A DNA stretch of 64,000 bases, from positions 868,001 through 932,000 of the forward strand of contig JABYQQ010000006.1 in assembly GCA_022605405.1 (NCBI GenBank), written 5' to 3'. Positions 11,297 through 21,591 of the stretch are shown piece by piece. Under the pieces are notes generated by a model. That model saw nothing but the letters and a program-made list of their open reading frames with translations. It made no database searches and was not told the DNA's origin. Source of the DNA: Earliella scabrosa. Its lineage: Eukaryota > Basidiomycota > Agaricomycetes > Polyporales > Polyporaceae. The position numbers and the translations under genes were made by a program. The first letter of the stretch is position 1. Each line of letters opens with the position of its first letter.

Positions 11297-11779
11297 GGGT
11301 TGCAACCCATCTGTCTATGTATTAGACGTCGTGGGCTGCAACCCACTCGCTTATTGTGAGCCGCCCAGTAACTCGCTAAGCCACTTTTGGAGTCAATCCC
11401 GACTTCCAGCCCGTGCGCGAAGAGGACCCGCCATTCGCGCTCCCTCCCCTCCCTCGCTGCGCTCGGGGGGTCCCCCGAGCCGGTCGCGCTCAGGCGGGCA
11501 CACTAAAGCCTCGTATGCGCGATTAAATCACCCCGGCTCCCTTTGGGGTTGGAATGAATTACGAGGGGCGGGGTTGCACAACGTGCCAGAGCGGAAGGCG
11601 GGAGGCGGCACACGCGGGAGCGCCAGCAACAGGCGGGGGCCCGACGACGGCGCGAAACGCCCTCCATGGAGGACGGCAGCCGGCGAGAATGACAAGTCCA
11701 CGGTCGGCTATGGGGGGAACAGTGCTAAGCGCGTGGGTTGCAACCCACGACGTCTAATAGACGGGTGAGTTGCAACACC
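11297..11779. mobile_element. inverted-repeat element with GTTGCAAC-rich ends
   Basis: The ends are inverted repeats of about 55 bp. Each carries two GTTGCAAC-type palindromic motifs separated by TTAGACGTCGTGGG (left 11297-11352, right about 11720-11779). The inner copy alone (11322-11757) is bounded by TA on both sides, so either the inner repeat is the true element end or the outer motif belongs to a longer terminus. The GC-rich 370-bp interior has CCCGAGC-type short palindromes and no transposase. The superfamily is uncertain. No clear 8-bp target duplication was found outside the outer ends. Confidence 0.7.
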
Positions 11780-13392
11780 GAAGCTGAGAGTACTGCACCA
11801 GTGGTACTGCAGAAGTGCCTTCATTTACGCGGCAACACGGTTCTTCGAGCGGTTTACTCTCCACCGTCTTCAGTTCGTTTATCTTCGTATCTTCGTTCTG
11901 AATGTGCGGCTCACTCGTATCACAAACGCATGGTGGCCATCGGCCCGGCGCGCTGTCTATCAGACTAAGTAGTACTGTGTATCTGGTACGGTGTCATCGT
12001 TATCACAGGAACACATGTTCGTGTCAGCTTCTTCCCTGCTTCAGGATTCTCAAGCACGATGTTCACATCACGCCAGGTCGGCTCGCCGGGGCGCCAGCAT
12101 GTATCAAACCACATTACACGCGCGTTCTATCCAAAGTAGGATCCAGACCCTTGGTATCCCAATACCATGGATTGGGAGCATGTGTAACTCGGTACGTTTC
12201 CTCACTCGTAGTTAGTTGCTCCTGCGCCAAGGTACTAAATAAGTTATAGGACTAGCATTTATCTCTCGCCGCCGGCGAGAGCGTCAACTGCGTTGAACGG
12301 TGCTGGCAGTCGTTCAATTGATCTCGTCTCATCTCGAGAATGCGTATCTCATCTGCTGCACACGGAAGTGCTGTGGTCAGTTTGGCATTGAACAGTCTTC
12401 GCCGTAAGGATATAGAGCCCGAGTCGACAGGACATTGTCGACTGAGACGGACTTTTCCGACCTGGATTGGCCGTTGGCACCTCGGATGCGTAGTCGCCGG
12501 ATGTCAACGTGCAACTCGAACTTTATGCCAGAACAACAGACCTGTGCCTCGCTCTGCTCACGTCCGCGGTCGCTAGGTACAATGCCAATATCAAGGTCGT
12601 CACTATGAATTGCTCACAGTGGCTTGTTCGTCCGATCTCGATAGACCTCAGAATTGGACATCCTCAACAGAAAACGAAGCACACACACCGCTTGGAAGCA
12701 GAACCACGGTCCACCACGCTTGGTCTGCACGCCCTCCTTCAAGCCGCCCTTGGCCGACACGAAGACCGCATATGAACGACACGTCCGTTCGCGCCGGAGC
12801 CTCCGACGCGTCAGCTGTGCCCTCCCATGCACCCAAGGTTTTCCTACCCAACTTCTCCATCACGCTCGCCATTGACTCCCTCCCACGTTCTCGCAGGGAA
12901 GCTGTCCGGTGTGTCCCAGTGCGACGCCCTGGCGTGCGCTTTTCGCGAACCGGGCGGTGTACCCCCGCGGCCCAGGCGTCGAAGCCATACCACCGAAGGA
13001 AGATGCACCGGAACGACGCGCAAGGCTACGATCTCACGAGGCTGCGTGGGGAGATTGCGCCGCCTGAAGGAGTGCGTGATTCCGGAGCGTGGGGGCGCGC
13101 GCGTCTGGCGTCCACCCGCGACGCCACTGGCCGTGGCTGATCCCGAGTCTATCACTCCAATGGGCATCGCGGCGAGGTGAAATATAAACAGCTCGTTTCA
13201 AATCTCGGCTGGTAGGCTCCCGAAGGTCCTCTCAGCTTGACTCGGTCCACACCTACATAATCGCTTGGTCATCCGAGTCCCGCGCGTCGTCCTCGCTCTC
13301 CCCCACTATACCACAGTCAACCGCTTACCGAGACTTGGGTTCACGCTGTTCACTTCCAGTGACATACTCTGACACTCTCGTTCATCGTCGCA
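11780..13392. other. 1.6 kb upstream of metacaspase 2 with no confident gene
   Basis: Overlapping frames on both strands at 12610-13180 reach 100-176 codons but are Arg/Pro-rich shadows of GC-rich DNA with no motif. A short palindrome (CTCTCGCC / GGCGAGAG) is present near 12262-12280. Confidence 0.4.
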
Positions 13393-15294
13393 ATGCCAGT
13401 TGCGTGCAAGACCGCTGCGAAGAAGGCCCTGCTTGTCGGCGTCAGGTACTCGACGAACCAAAATCTCAAAGACCAAGGATTCCTCGAGCAACCGGGGGCT
13501 CACAAGGATACACAGAGGTTGCGTGACCTACTCACGAGTACGTCCAGGCCGATCAGCTTCTTCGTACAGATACTAACTGTTGTGTAGCCAAGTATGGATA
13601 TCAGGACGAGGATATCAGCATCCTCGTTGATGACGAGGACCTGCCGCTGACGGACTGGCCCACATATGACAACATCGTGCGCGGTATGGAGGACCTCGTA
13701 GCGGGGACAGAACGAGGAGATCACATCGTGTTTTCATGTAAGCAAGTCTCGGTGCGATGTCAGCCTATGGCGCTGACTCAGCTATCGAACCAGTTTCTGG
13801 ACATGGGGGGCAGGTCGAGGCAAGGGAAGATCTGAACGAGGTTGACGGTCAGGACGAAGGTATATCGACTGACATCTTCCTCGACATGGTGGCGCTCATA
13901 GTACGAACAGTTCTACTGCCGATTGACTGCACCTACGATCCGAATGGGTACCCAGATCGCTTCAAGAACTTCGTCAGGGACAATGTGAGTACCTACAAGT
14001 TCGCTTTCAGGCGCGACATGCCACTAACGATAGATTGCAGGACATCCGACGCATCTTGGTGAACAACTTACCGGACGGTGTCCGTTGTACTGTATGTCTT
14101 ATTCGAATTCGCATTCCCCGCTCAATGCTGATGAAGTCGCGTGTACCAGATGATCTTCGACTGTTGTCATTCTGGCACGGCGTCCGGTGAGTCTGTGCAT
14201 GACAAGACTTTCGTTACTTGCTCATACATCTCTGTGCTCTTCTTGCAGACCTCCCAAGCGTCAACTGTCTCTCCCCGACATCCCCGACATCGCCCCTCAC
14301 GAGTCGTCAGTGATACATCTGCTCGTGCTGCCTATAGCAACCCACTCTTGTGTTTGTCAGCGTGTATCCAGTCTCGGGGGTTTGGTACGATCCGACTCTA
14401 GGCATGATCCAGACCGCTACCTACTGACGAGACAAACAGCCCAGTTTCATCATACCGTCACAGCCCCGCATCACGACGATTACGATGATTCTCCCCCGAA
14501 TACTCCTCACATGTGGCCAAGCACGCGCGCGAAGACTGTGCATCCCCCTACCAGGAAGAGCAGTGTAGTGATCGAGAAGGAGAAGAATGTTGTGAGTTCC
14601 CTGCGTTCAGCGAAACGAAGGGGAGCGCACATCCTGATACTAAAATGTAGACTTCATGGTCGGCTTGCTTGGATGATCAGGTGACATTTGGGAGGAAGAG
14701 CGGAGGGATCTTCATCAAGGTGAGCCCGGGGTAGGTTCCGACGCGCGAACAATGTTGATTCAGTGGATGACTTACTAGGCGTTCACGAACGCACTGAGTA
14801 TGTGCTGTCTGTACATTTGCCTTCCGTCTTTGACTCACGTCTTCTCCTGGCAGACCTGCATGAAAAGCCTACTCACCAGGACCTTCTGCAGTCTCTCAGG
14901 TGAGGAGAACCGAGGACAGGGTGGAACATTGACAGGTCGCATGTTCGGATACAGAAAGGAGTTGCTCGACACGACGAGCCATGTTAACGAGAAACTCGCG
15001 GACGACGTGGAGCGCTACGTACCTCCTCGGCCGCAGGTATGTTAAGTTATCTTATGTCGGTCGTCCGCGTATTGCTCATTTGCGGCCTAGCTTGGCAGCC
15101 TTCGACCGGACATCCTGCGTGCTGAATTCACCTTGTGATTGTGATTGCTTGAACAATATCCGTCATTTCCTCCCTCGTAGGAATCATCCCCTTTGCTCGT
15201 CGGAATGTATAAGTTACCTGTAGACACTGTATTCCTATGTACTATACTCGAGACCCGCCGGAGGATCGCCGTTCGGCCTTTCTTGTGTCAGTAA
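13393..15294 (+). CDS. short type I metacaspase, copy 2 (about a dozen exons)
   Basis: Paralogue of the gene at 1278 with the same exon plan. Exon 1 (13393-13540) gives KKALLVGVRYS and GAHKDTQRLRDLLT. The next exon encodes KYGYQDEDISILVDDED. The catalytic histidine is in VSGHGGQ (about 13790-13815), preceded by an intron of about 60 nt. The catalytic cysteine is in DCCHSG (14157-14175). SWSACLDDQVTFG (about 14650-14690), AFTNAL and LHEKPTHQDLLQSLR follow, then a C-terminal region SHVNEKLADDVERYV and SPLLVGMYKLPVDT. The stop at 15294 follows the last splice acceptor at about 15180. No prodomain is present. Both catalytic residues are kept, so a C14B protease is likely. A specific insertion between the Cys exon and the SWSAC exon is rich in Pro, Thr and His and is not confidently modelled. 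Confidence 0.8.
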
Positions 15295-15465
15295 TACTTA
15301 CCTTACAGCTTCAAGTTATGGAAATGTTTATGTTGCTTCCTTTATACATGCGTTGGCGAGATTACGAATGCTAGTGTCACAGTACACTCTCGCAGAGCCC
15401 CAACGAAGGAGCAAAATGCGACCATGAGGACCGAGGATAAGGAGTATGGATGACGCACTTTGTTG

Positions 15466-15482
15466 ACGCGTTGTTGACGCGT
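15466..15482 (+). promoter_or_regulatory. two ACGCGT (MCB-type) boxes 11 bp apart
   Basis: ACGCGT occurs at 15466-15471 and 15477-15482 in a tandem TTGACGCG arrangement, about 100 bp before the ATG of the small helical protein. In yeasts this hexamer is the binding site of the MBF (Mbp1/Swi6) G1/S regulator. The same pair with identical 11-bp spacing is present at 20717-20733 in the duplicated cassette. Confidence 0.55.
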
Positions 15483-15579
15483 CTCGGAGTTTGAATGTTA
15501 ATATTAGCCTAAGTCCTTACTTGTCTCCAGACATCTTACTCCCACATCGTATCTTCTCGCAATCGCAAGACCTGCTGTA

Positions 15580-16116
15580 ATGTCTACAACGCCCTCTATC
15601 TCAGATGTTCTCTCAGAGACTTTCCCCGCCTTCGACCACCAAGCTCAGATTGCGACGCCCTTCGACACCGAGACGAAGAGGGACGCGGAGTTCGCGCAAA
15701 GTGGGTATATGCTACCCTGACTGTATGCTACGCGACTGACACGCCTATCAGAGTTGAACGCGATGCTGCTCGAGCTCCTCCTCGACTTCCACGCGTGGTC
15801 GGCCGCTCGTCCGGCATACCAGAGCGACAGCACCGCGGACTCGCTGGAGAAGGAGGTGAAGGTCCTGATGGAGACGGAAAGGGAACAAGGCAGGTATCCT
15901 CGAGCTCAGTCCCCATCCCCATCTACGTCGTCCACGTCCCCGTCGCTTGTCGGTAGGCGGACATCCATGCTCCTCCTGACCGTTGGCACCAAGCCTCGGT
16001 GGACGAGGCGACTGATGCTTTTCTCCGTCTCCACAGAGAAGACTCGGCAACGGTTGAACGACTTCATTACTCGCATCAAACTTGCTCTCGCTGCGCTGAC
16101 TGGACTGGCACCTTAA
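15580..16116 (+). CDS. 112-residue helical protein of unknown function (three exons)
   Basis: Not recognised. Exons at 15580-15700, 15752-15889 and 16037-16116 join in frame to 113 codons including the stop. The first intron is GT-AG. The second works in frame only as a GC-AG intron (15890-16036), because the nearby GT site gives the wrong phase. The N terminus is Ser/Thr-rich with a TFPAFDHQ and ATPFDTETKRDAEFAQ stretch. The remainder is strongly helical with LNAMLLELLLDFHAW and a charged heptad-like run LEKEVKVLMETEREQEKTRQ that looks like a coiled coil. The last 20 residues are hydrophobic and Ala/Leu-rich (IKLALAALTGLAP). It could be a small complex subunit or a membrane-touching helix. 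Two ACGCGT boxes lie upstream. A broken copy exists at 20821. Confidence 0.65.
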
Positions 16117-16555
16117 CTTGCTTGACTCTCGACGATGTGGCTTTTGACTCTTGATCTTGTCGGCTCGTCTACTGGGCTATGTCCTTGATGTCGTTCTTCC
16201 TGGTGGCTCCAACACACAAGGCCTACCATCCATACACTGCAACGTACGTCATCATCCCCAGCTGCGTTCCGCATCCATTGCTTACAATGAACTCTCAGCT
16301 GACAAAGCTCGAGCACTGGAGAAATTTTCATAGAGTCCGACTGTACAAATGTACTCTGTCACATAACTTTGGTCCGTGTACGTGCTCCTGAGTCCTGTTA
16401 ACGACATCAATTTGTATGCATGCACTGCACCCCTTCGCGAATACATTGACTCGCTCGATGCGGCGTGTTGCACATGTCCGTCCGTTATGTGCAGCTGGAA
16501 GCCTCCGGTCGACGACGACCATCCATAGTGTGAAGGTACTTCGGTGCGAGAGCGA
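16117..16555. other. convergent intergenic region
   Basis: About 440 bases between the ends of two converging genes. No further feature is recognised. Confidence 0.4.
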
Positions 16556-19500
16556 TTACACCATGTTCTCGACCGACTTGCGCGACTTAAGTGCGCCTCC
16601 ATTAGACGACAGCGACTTGACCGTCGGATCCTTGCCTTCCAGCAAGTCCGACGGTCTATCTTCAGCCGTTATTTTCAATGCGTTCGATGCATTCTCGGTA
16701 GCCGACATGCCCGTCGTCTTCTCGTTAGGACACACGGACGCGGACGCGGACGCAGCCTGCCTAGCCACCAGAAGTGCTGTTGCTTGAGCACTTGTTGACG
16801 GCAGAGGCGACTCGCCTGTGGACGATGGTGTTCTCTCGCGGCCGTCCGTTGGTAGCGGAGCACCCAGAGTGAGTGTGCTCTGTGAAGATTCATCTCCCGT
16901 AGCGAGCGGTTTGGCCGGTGGCGTACGTATGGGCTGTTCAAGGGTTGGCGACATAACGGCAGCCTCGGTCCCGCGAACGGATGTGCTGTCGTCCGGCGGT
17001 CCACCGTTCAGACTCTGGGCCAGCATAGGCGTACTCTGGCTAGCCAGTGCGAGTGGGGTCATTTCGAGCGAGGTCACAAGGGTCGTCGACTTAGGCCCCG
17101 CATCGCTTGACATCGGCGGAGTCGCGTGGCGCGAACTCGGAAGTTGACGACCCGGGCGGAATTTCTGGACGACCCACTGTGGGAGCCCCTTGACCTTCTT
17201 TACGGCGGACACATACCGCACGGGGCGCGTCCAGTCGCTGTTGCGCACGACGACGCTGAGGCACACCACGGCGGAAACAGCGACGCAGACGAGAACGATG
17301 CCCGCGAGCGCACTGGTGGCGATGCTCGTGTCGTGGAAGCACAGCCAGGTGATCGCGATGAAGAACGTCAGGAGCCTACGACAGGAAAGCTGCTGTTAGC
17401 TCTCGCTTCCTGGAAGCATGCACTTCTTGTAATTGTAATACTCACGCCCAAATGAAGGTCGCCGTCGGGATACTCAGGACGATCGCGAGCCTCTCAACGC
17501 CTCGAGTGGTCCAGAGCTGTTGCGTCAAGTAGTTGGTCTGCAACGCAACGGGACGCCGTCAACACCAACCTCATCGGTATGGGAAAGCCGGTTGTTACGC
17601 ACCGCGTCTTCAGCGTAGTGGAGCATACTCGGGCGGTGCGGCCGCGCGAGGATGGTGCATGCGAGAATGTTCCCAATGCTGAAGATAGTCGAGATGTAGC
17701 TCACGATCTGCCCCACAGACCGGTCGCGCACAGGGTTGTCGTTCTCGTCGACCTGGTCGATGCTCTGGATGGCAAGGAAGCCGACGTTGGCGGCTAAGAT
17801 CACGACGGCCTGCGGAGGAGTAATAAATGTATTGTACACGGGTTGAGAATAGCGCGATGGTGCCCACCGGAGTGATGGACGCTGTCCAGTCATCCTGTAG
17901 CTCGCCGATAAAGGTACGCCAGGTCGCGACGTTCGCCTTCTTATCGACCCAGATGCTGTTGAGGCGCTCAAGGTACGCTTCGGATGTAAGGAACAGGAAG
18001 ACGTTGATGGTCCTGAACCATAACGAGGGCTTCTGTACTTGCTGGTCGTACACGCTGTATGCGCTGTCCAGTTGCGCGCATCCTTCTCCCTCATAGCATT
18101 TAAATCGTTCAAACACTGTTACCTCAGTCAGTGCTCGTGTTGGGGAATAAACAAGACTGCAATTGACGTACTCAGACTATAACTCAACCGAGCTACATAC
18201 ACATGAAATCAGATGCATCTGAGCACGGATTGAACTTGATGCTTACCTATCGCTGCCATGTACTGAGCCCGTATCGGCTTGTTTGCTACACGTTGACTCA
18301 TGAGCACACGCTTGAGCTTTGCTCAGAACGTCACGATCGACTTACGTTCCGGTGAAACCCCATTGACAATCTGCAGAAACCGGTTAAGCTCGTCGACGGT
18401 GTGTGGAGCTGTAGATGTCCTGGAAGTAACTTTGTCTACACCGCAGTAAGTCAGCGATCCATGTAGTCCCTTTCTACGGAAACTCACCGAGGATATAGTA
18501 GCTCAGATCGGCCTTCAGCTCTTGCACCGCTTCGGCTGGGAACTGGCGTTCATACGGGAACATATCCACATGGGTCCTAGAATGACCTTGACGCTCAGTA
18601 TGGATCGCAAGTTACTAGTGACTTATCTTACCAGTAGAACGCCCGCGCCGCGAGCCCTGCAATACGTCCATGATGTGAGGCTCTACGTGGGTATGATACG
18701 CTAGAATCACTCACTGAGATGCTCCCGGCCGAGGATCTTAACATGACCATCGATGGTGTAGAACCCCTCGTCGCACTCGCTAAGCCAGAACACCTCCTCC
18801 AGCTCCGTATCGCACAAGTAGTAGCAGCCAAGCTGGTCTTCTTGATCGACGTCGAGGTCGAGGCCGATCTCGATCTTCCCCGCTTGCAGCTTCTTCCAGA
18901 TCATTTCGTGTCGTGTCCTGATCCGGTCACGTAGCATGCTGACGGTCGCATCAATGTACCGGAGGTTGTCCTTGTCATACAAGTACACGTTGGTGAAGAA
19001 GTTCTGGGAGTTTAGGACATAAGTTTCGGATCGATATTCATGTAGTGCAGCATCGCACGCACCTCGTATCGAAAGTATAGCTGACCTTCAGGATGCACGA
19101 AGGGACGCCAACCTTTTCCCAAAGCAGACGGTCTGGTAAGAGGATTGACACCGTCATAGACAAGAAGTCAATATCGCATACATTTCCTCATCCAATCACT
19201 GACCTGTAGGGGATGAGATTCTCCGCAGGCACGCGGGGGTACGTCACCGTGTCTTTGCCGCTATTGGCATGAGACTGTCAATTCAGAGTCTGAACTCAGG
19301 ACCGACTGTATACTACTCACATTTTGATCCGACGATTATATCTGGACTTCTGGACGGAGTGGACAGATACTGGTGCGAGGAATAATTCATCAGGGATCCT
19401 AGTGTCCGATGCTTCTGAACTTGATTGGTCATCCGGCTGATCTGCGAATGGCTCTTCCACTACTTCACCCGATGGTGCTTCAAGAAGCTCCTGCCCTCCG

Positions 19501-19781
19501 AGCGTTATCGAGGACGCTTGCGATGTGCCACGTTCAATGGGTGCAGGAGGCGTAAGAGTGTTCTTCGGGGCGATTGGTATACGGTCGAGTGGAGGCTTTG
19601 CGGGGTCCAAGGCGCTGCGCGATGAGCCATCCGCAACAGAGTGCTCGGAGGTAGTGATCCGGATGGGGGGCGTGTCCATGAGTTGCAGACGTACGGTGCA
19701 CTTCGCCCGCTGTGGAGGAATCTTAATATACCTGCTGAGCGCGCATGTGGTCGTGAAACGCACTTCGGACAGCCATGCCAA
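16556..19781 (-). CDS. WW-TM family protein B with long Ser/Thr/Pro tail (many exons)
   Basis: Same family as the genes at 6563, 21592 and 37855, function unknown. Exon 1 (from 19781) is Pro/Ser-rich and ends FLAPVSVHSV...RYNRRIK. The WW-like motif GWRPFVHPEGQLYFRY lies near 19065-19115. The next exon (to about 18710) holds NLRYIDATVSMLRDRI and CYYLCDTELEEVFWLSE. THVDMFPYERQFP follows near 18575. The membrane half has WVDKKANVATW, ILAANVGFLAIQSID, YISTIFSIGNILACTILA, an AIVLSIPTATFIW segment, then a last hydrophobic pair before a tail of about 210 residues rich in Ser, Thr and Pro (to 16556). That tail is absent from copies A and D. It suggests a cytosolic, phosphorylatable extension. Translation could also begin at the in-frame Met at 19679. 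Confidence 0.7.
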
Positions 19782-20700
19782 CGCAACCTAGTGATCCTAC
19801 ATATGCCCTCACGTCAGCACCAGCCACTGTGGTTCTGATATCAGGGCTCACTGTGACAGGTATGTGCCCAAAATAAGGCATTCCTTCGAGCCTGCTGTCA
19901 AGTCCAATGACTTCCCTGGCGCTAAGCCGGGTCGGGTTGAGCGAATCCTAACCACATGAAGAGTGTAGTTGTTGTCCGGGGACGGTGGATGTGAATGCAG
20001 CGAAACCGCGATACCCTGCACGATGGTTATGGCGTGCACTTTAAATCCCCTACCCATCCATGTGCGAGCTCGTCAAATGGCATTGTGCGCTTCATGCGCT
20101 TCAGCACGAGAATTTTCGGTCGGGGACAACGAGGCGGTGTCGCCGACGCGTCAATCTCCGAATGCAGCGCCAGGACTAGCTGGAAAAAGGAATCGTTGTC
20201 ATACAAACGGGATTAGGAGGCTAAGGGCATACCTCCGTGGCTCCTGTCACCATCAGCCTAGCTGAGCTTCAGGTACGTCGTGCGGTTGGCTGTGATTCGT
20301 GAATGGCGTTGTTGTATGTCCGTAGGTACTGGCCAGACGAACTTGAAATTTGTCGAGGTCGAGTCCGAGACAATCAGTGAGTACAATCCGCTCGCAGTCT
20401 ACAACACCATCTATGGGGATTGGATGCGATTCTGGCGCTGCGGGGTGCTGCGCTCTGTTGCTAACAAGGTACATACTGAAGCGTGACTCTGGTCGCCAGT
20501 CCGAACACGTTGAAGAAGGCGCGTGCTTCAATATATTGGACCTATCAAATGGACTTGCGATGCAGCCGAAGGCAAGAACTCTGGGCGTCCCTCACAGTAT
20601 CGTCGTGGTACAGAGACAAGCAAGAGGCAAGGGCGAAATCGGACTAAGTTGAAGAACGCGTCACGACAGGAAGAGGCTCGGAGACTGCCGAAGTGCAAGT
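19782..20700. other. region upstream of WW-TM gene B, no gene recognised
   Basis: About 900 bases with only short overlapping frames. It separates the two copies of the duplicated cassette. Confidence 0.4.
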
Positions 20701-20716
20701 GCGCGCTAGACTGTTT

Positions 20717-20733
20717 ACGCGTTGTTTACGCGT
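20717..20733 (+). promoter_or_regulatory. second pair of ACGCGT boxes, 11 bp apart
   Basis: ACGCGT at 20717-20722 and 20728-20733 in a TTTACGCG tandem arrangement, followed by a GCTTGAA stretch similar to the sequence after the first pair (15466-15482). It lies about 90 bp before the ATG-like start of the broken small gene. Confidence 0.5.
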
Positions 20734-20820
20734 TTGCTTGAACTTCATGTAGCCTACCGCTATTTGTTTGCTTCTGGCCGTCGGTGATCTAGCCTCCTGG
20801 CAGCTACCATACTCGATGAC

Positions 20821-21110
20821 ATGGCTGAAGGACCATCTGCTCCTTTTGTCTACTTAAAGACATTCACGGCCCTGGCCCTCGCCTCGCCATTCGACAAATC
20901 TTCGTTCAGTGGAGAGGGACGCAGAGTTCGCGCAACCGCAACAAGAATGTATGCCATCCCGACCAAGGTATCGATTGGGCACCCTTCAAAGACCGTCATG
21001 TGCTTTGCCAATACTCGTCGTCGTCGCTGTGGGATTGTGGAACGCCAGGATAATGAGCTTGATCAAATGAGCGTTCGCGGGGAACCGCCAGAAGGGAGGA
21101 GTGCCGGCTA
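20821..21110 (+). pseudogene. frameshifted relic of the small helical protein gene
   Basis: The DNA at about 20860-20960 matches exon 1 of the gene at 15580. SPFDK corresponds to TPFDT, and the stretch GAGTTCGCGCAA is identical. Between the two matches the reading frame shifts, so RDAEFAQ is in a different frame from SPFDK. Exons 2 and 3 are not recognisable. It occupies the same position relative to WW-TM gene C as the intact gene does to WW-TM gene B. Confidence 0.6.
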
Positions 21111-21591
21111 GATGTGAGCACCCCGACACGAGTATTATCGCAAGAATAGCCCCACTGCGTCGATGCTGTGATATGAGGGCGTGACAACGTTCACGAAATG
21201 GGGTCACGTCCGAGTCGGGGTACATACAGGGTATAGCCCCCATGCCCCATTGAGCATTCTATTTGAAGGCCGTCCGCAGCATCCTCGAGGCTTTCGCTCC
21301 ACGGGTGTACGTCTTTGAGGGTGACCGTTGGGTGATAGTGTACAGGTTGACGCGTGGATATTCGTATCCTCGACAGTTGACGACACCGATCCCCGCGCCA
21401 CTCTCGATGGGACAGTCGTTCGACTCTCAATTCTATCGTAAAGCCATTACATTTCGTGCCGTCACGTTCGTAATGCTCTCGTACAAGTGTACAACAAGCG
21501 GCCTCCTACCGAGTACCGTCAGTACCGCAAAAGGAAGATATCCAACCGAATAGACGCACCGAAAACTCTCATGGACCAGGCATGACTCGAC
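21111..21591. other. convergent intergenic region in the second cassette
   Basis: About 480 bases with no supported gene. It corresponds in position to 16117-16555. Confidence 0.35.

Noticed and set aside
12610..13180. Overlapping frames of 100-176 codons on both strands before metacaspase 2
   Set aside because: Arg/Pro-rich translations in all frames, no motif and no splice pattern; typical of GC-rich noncoding DNA.
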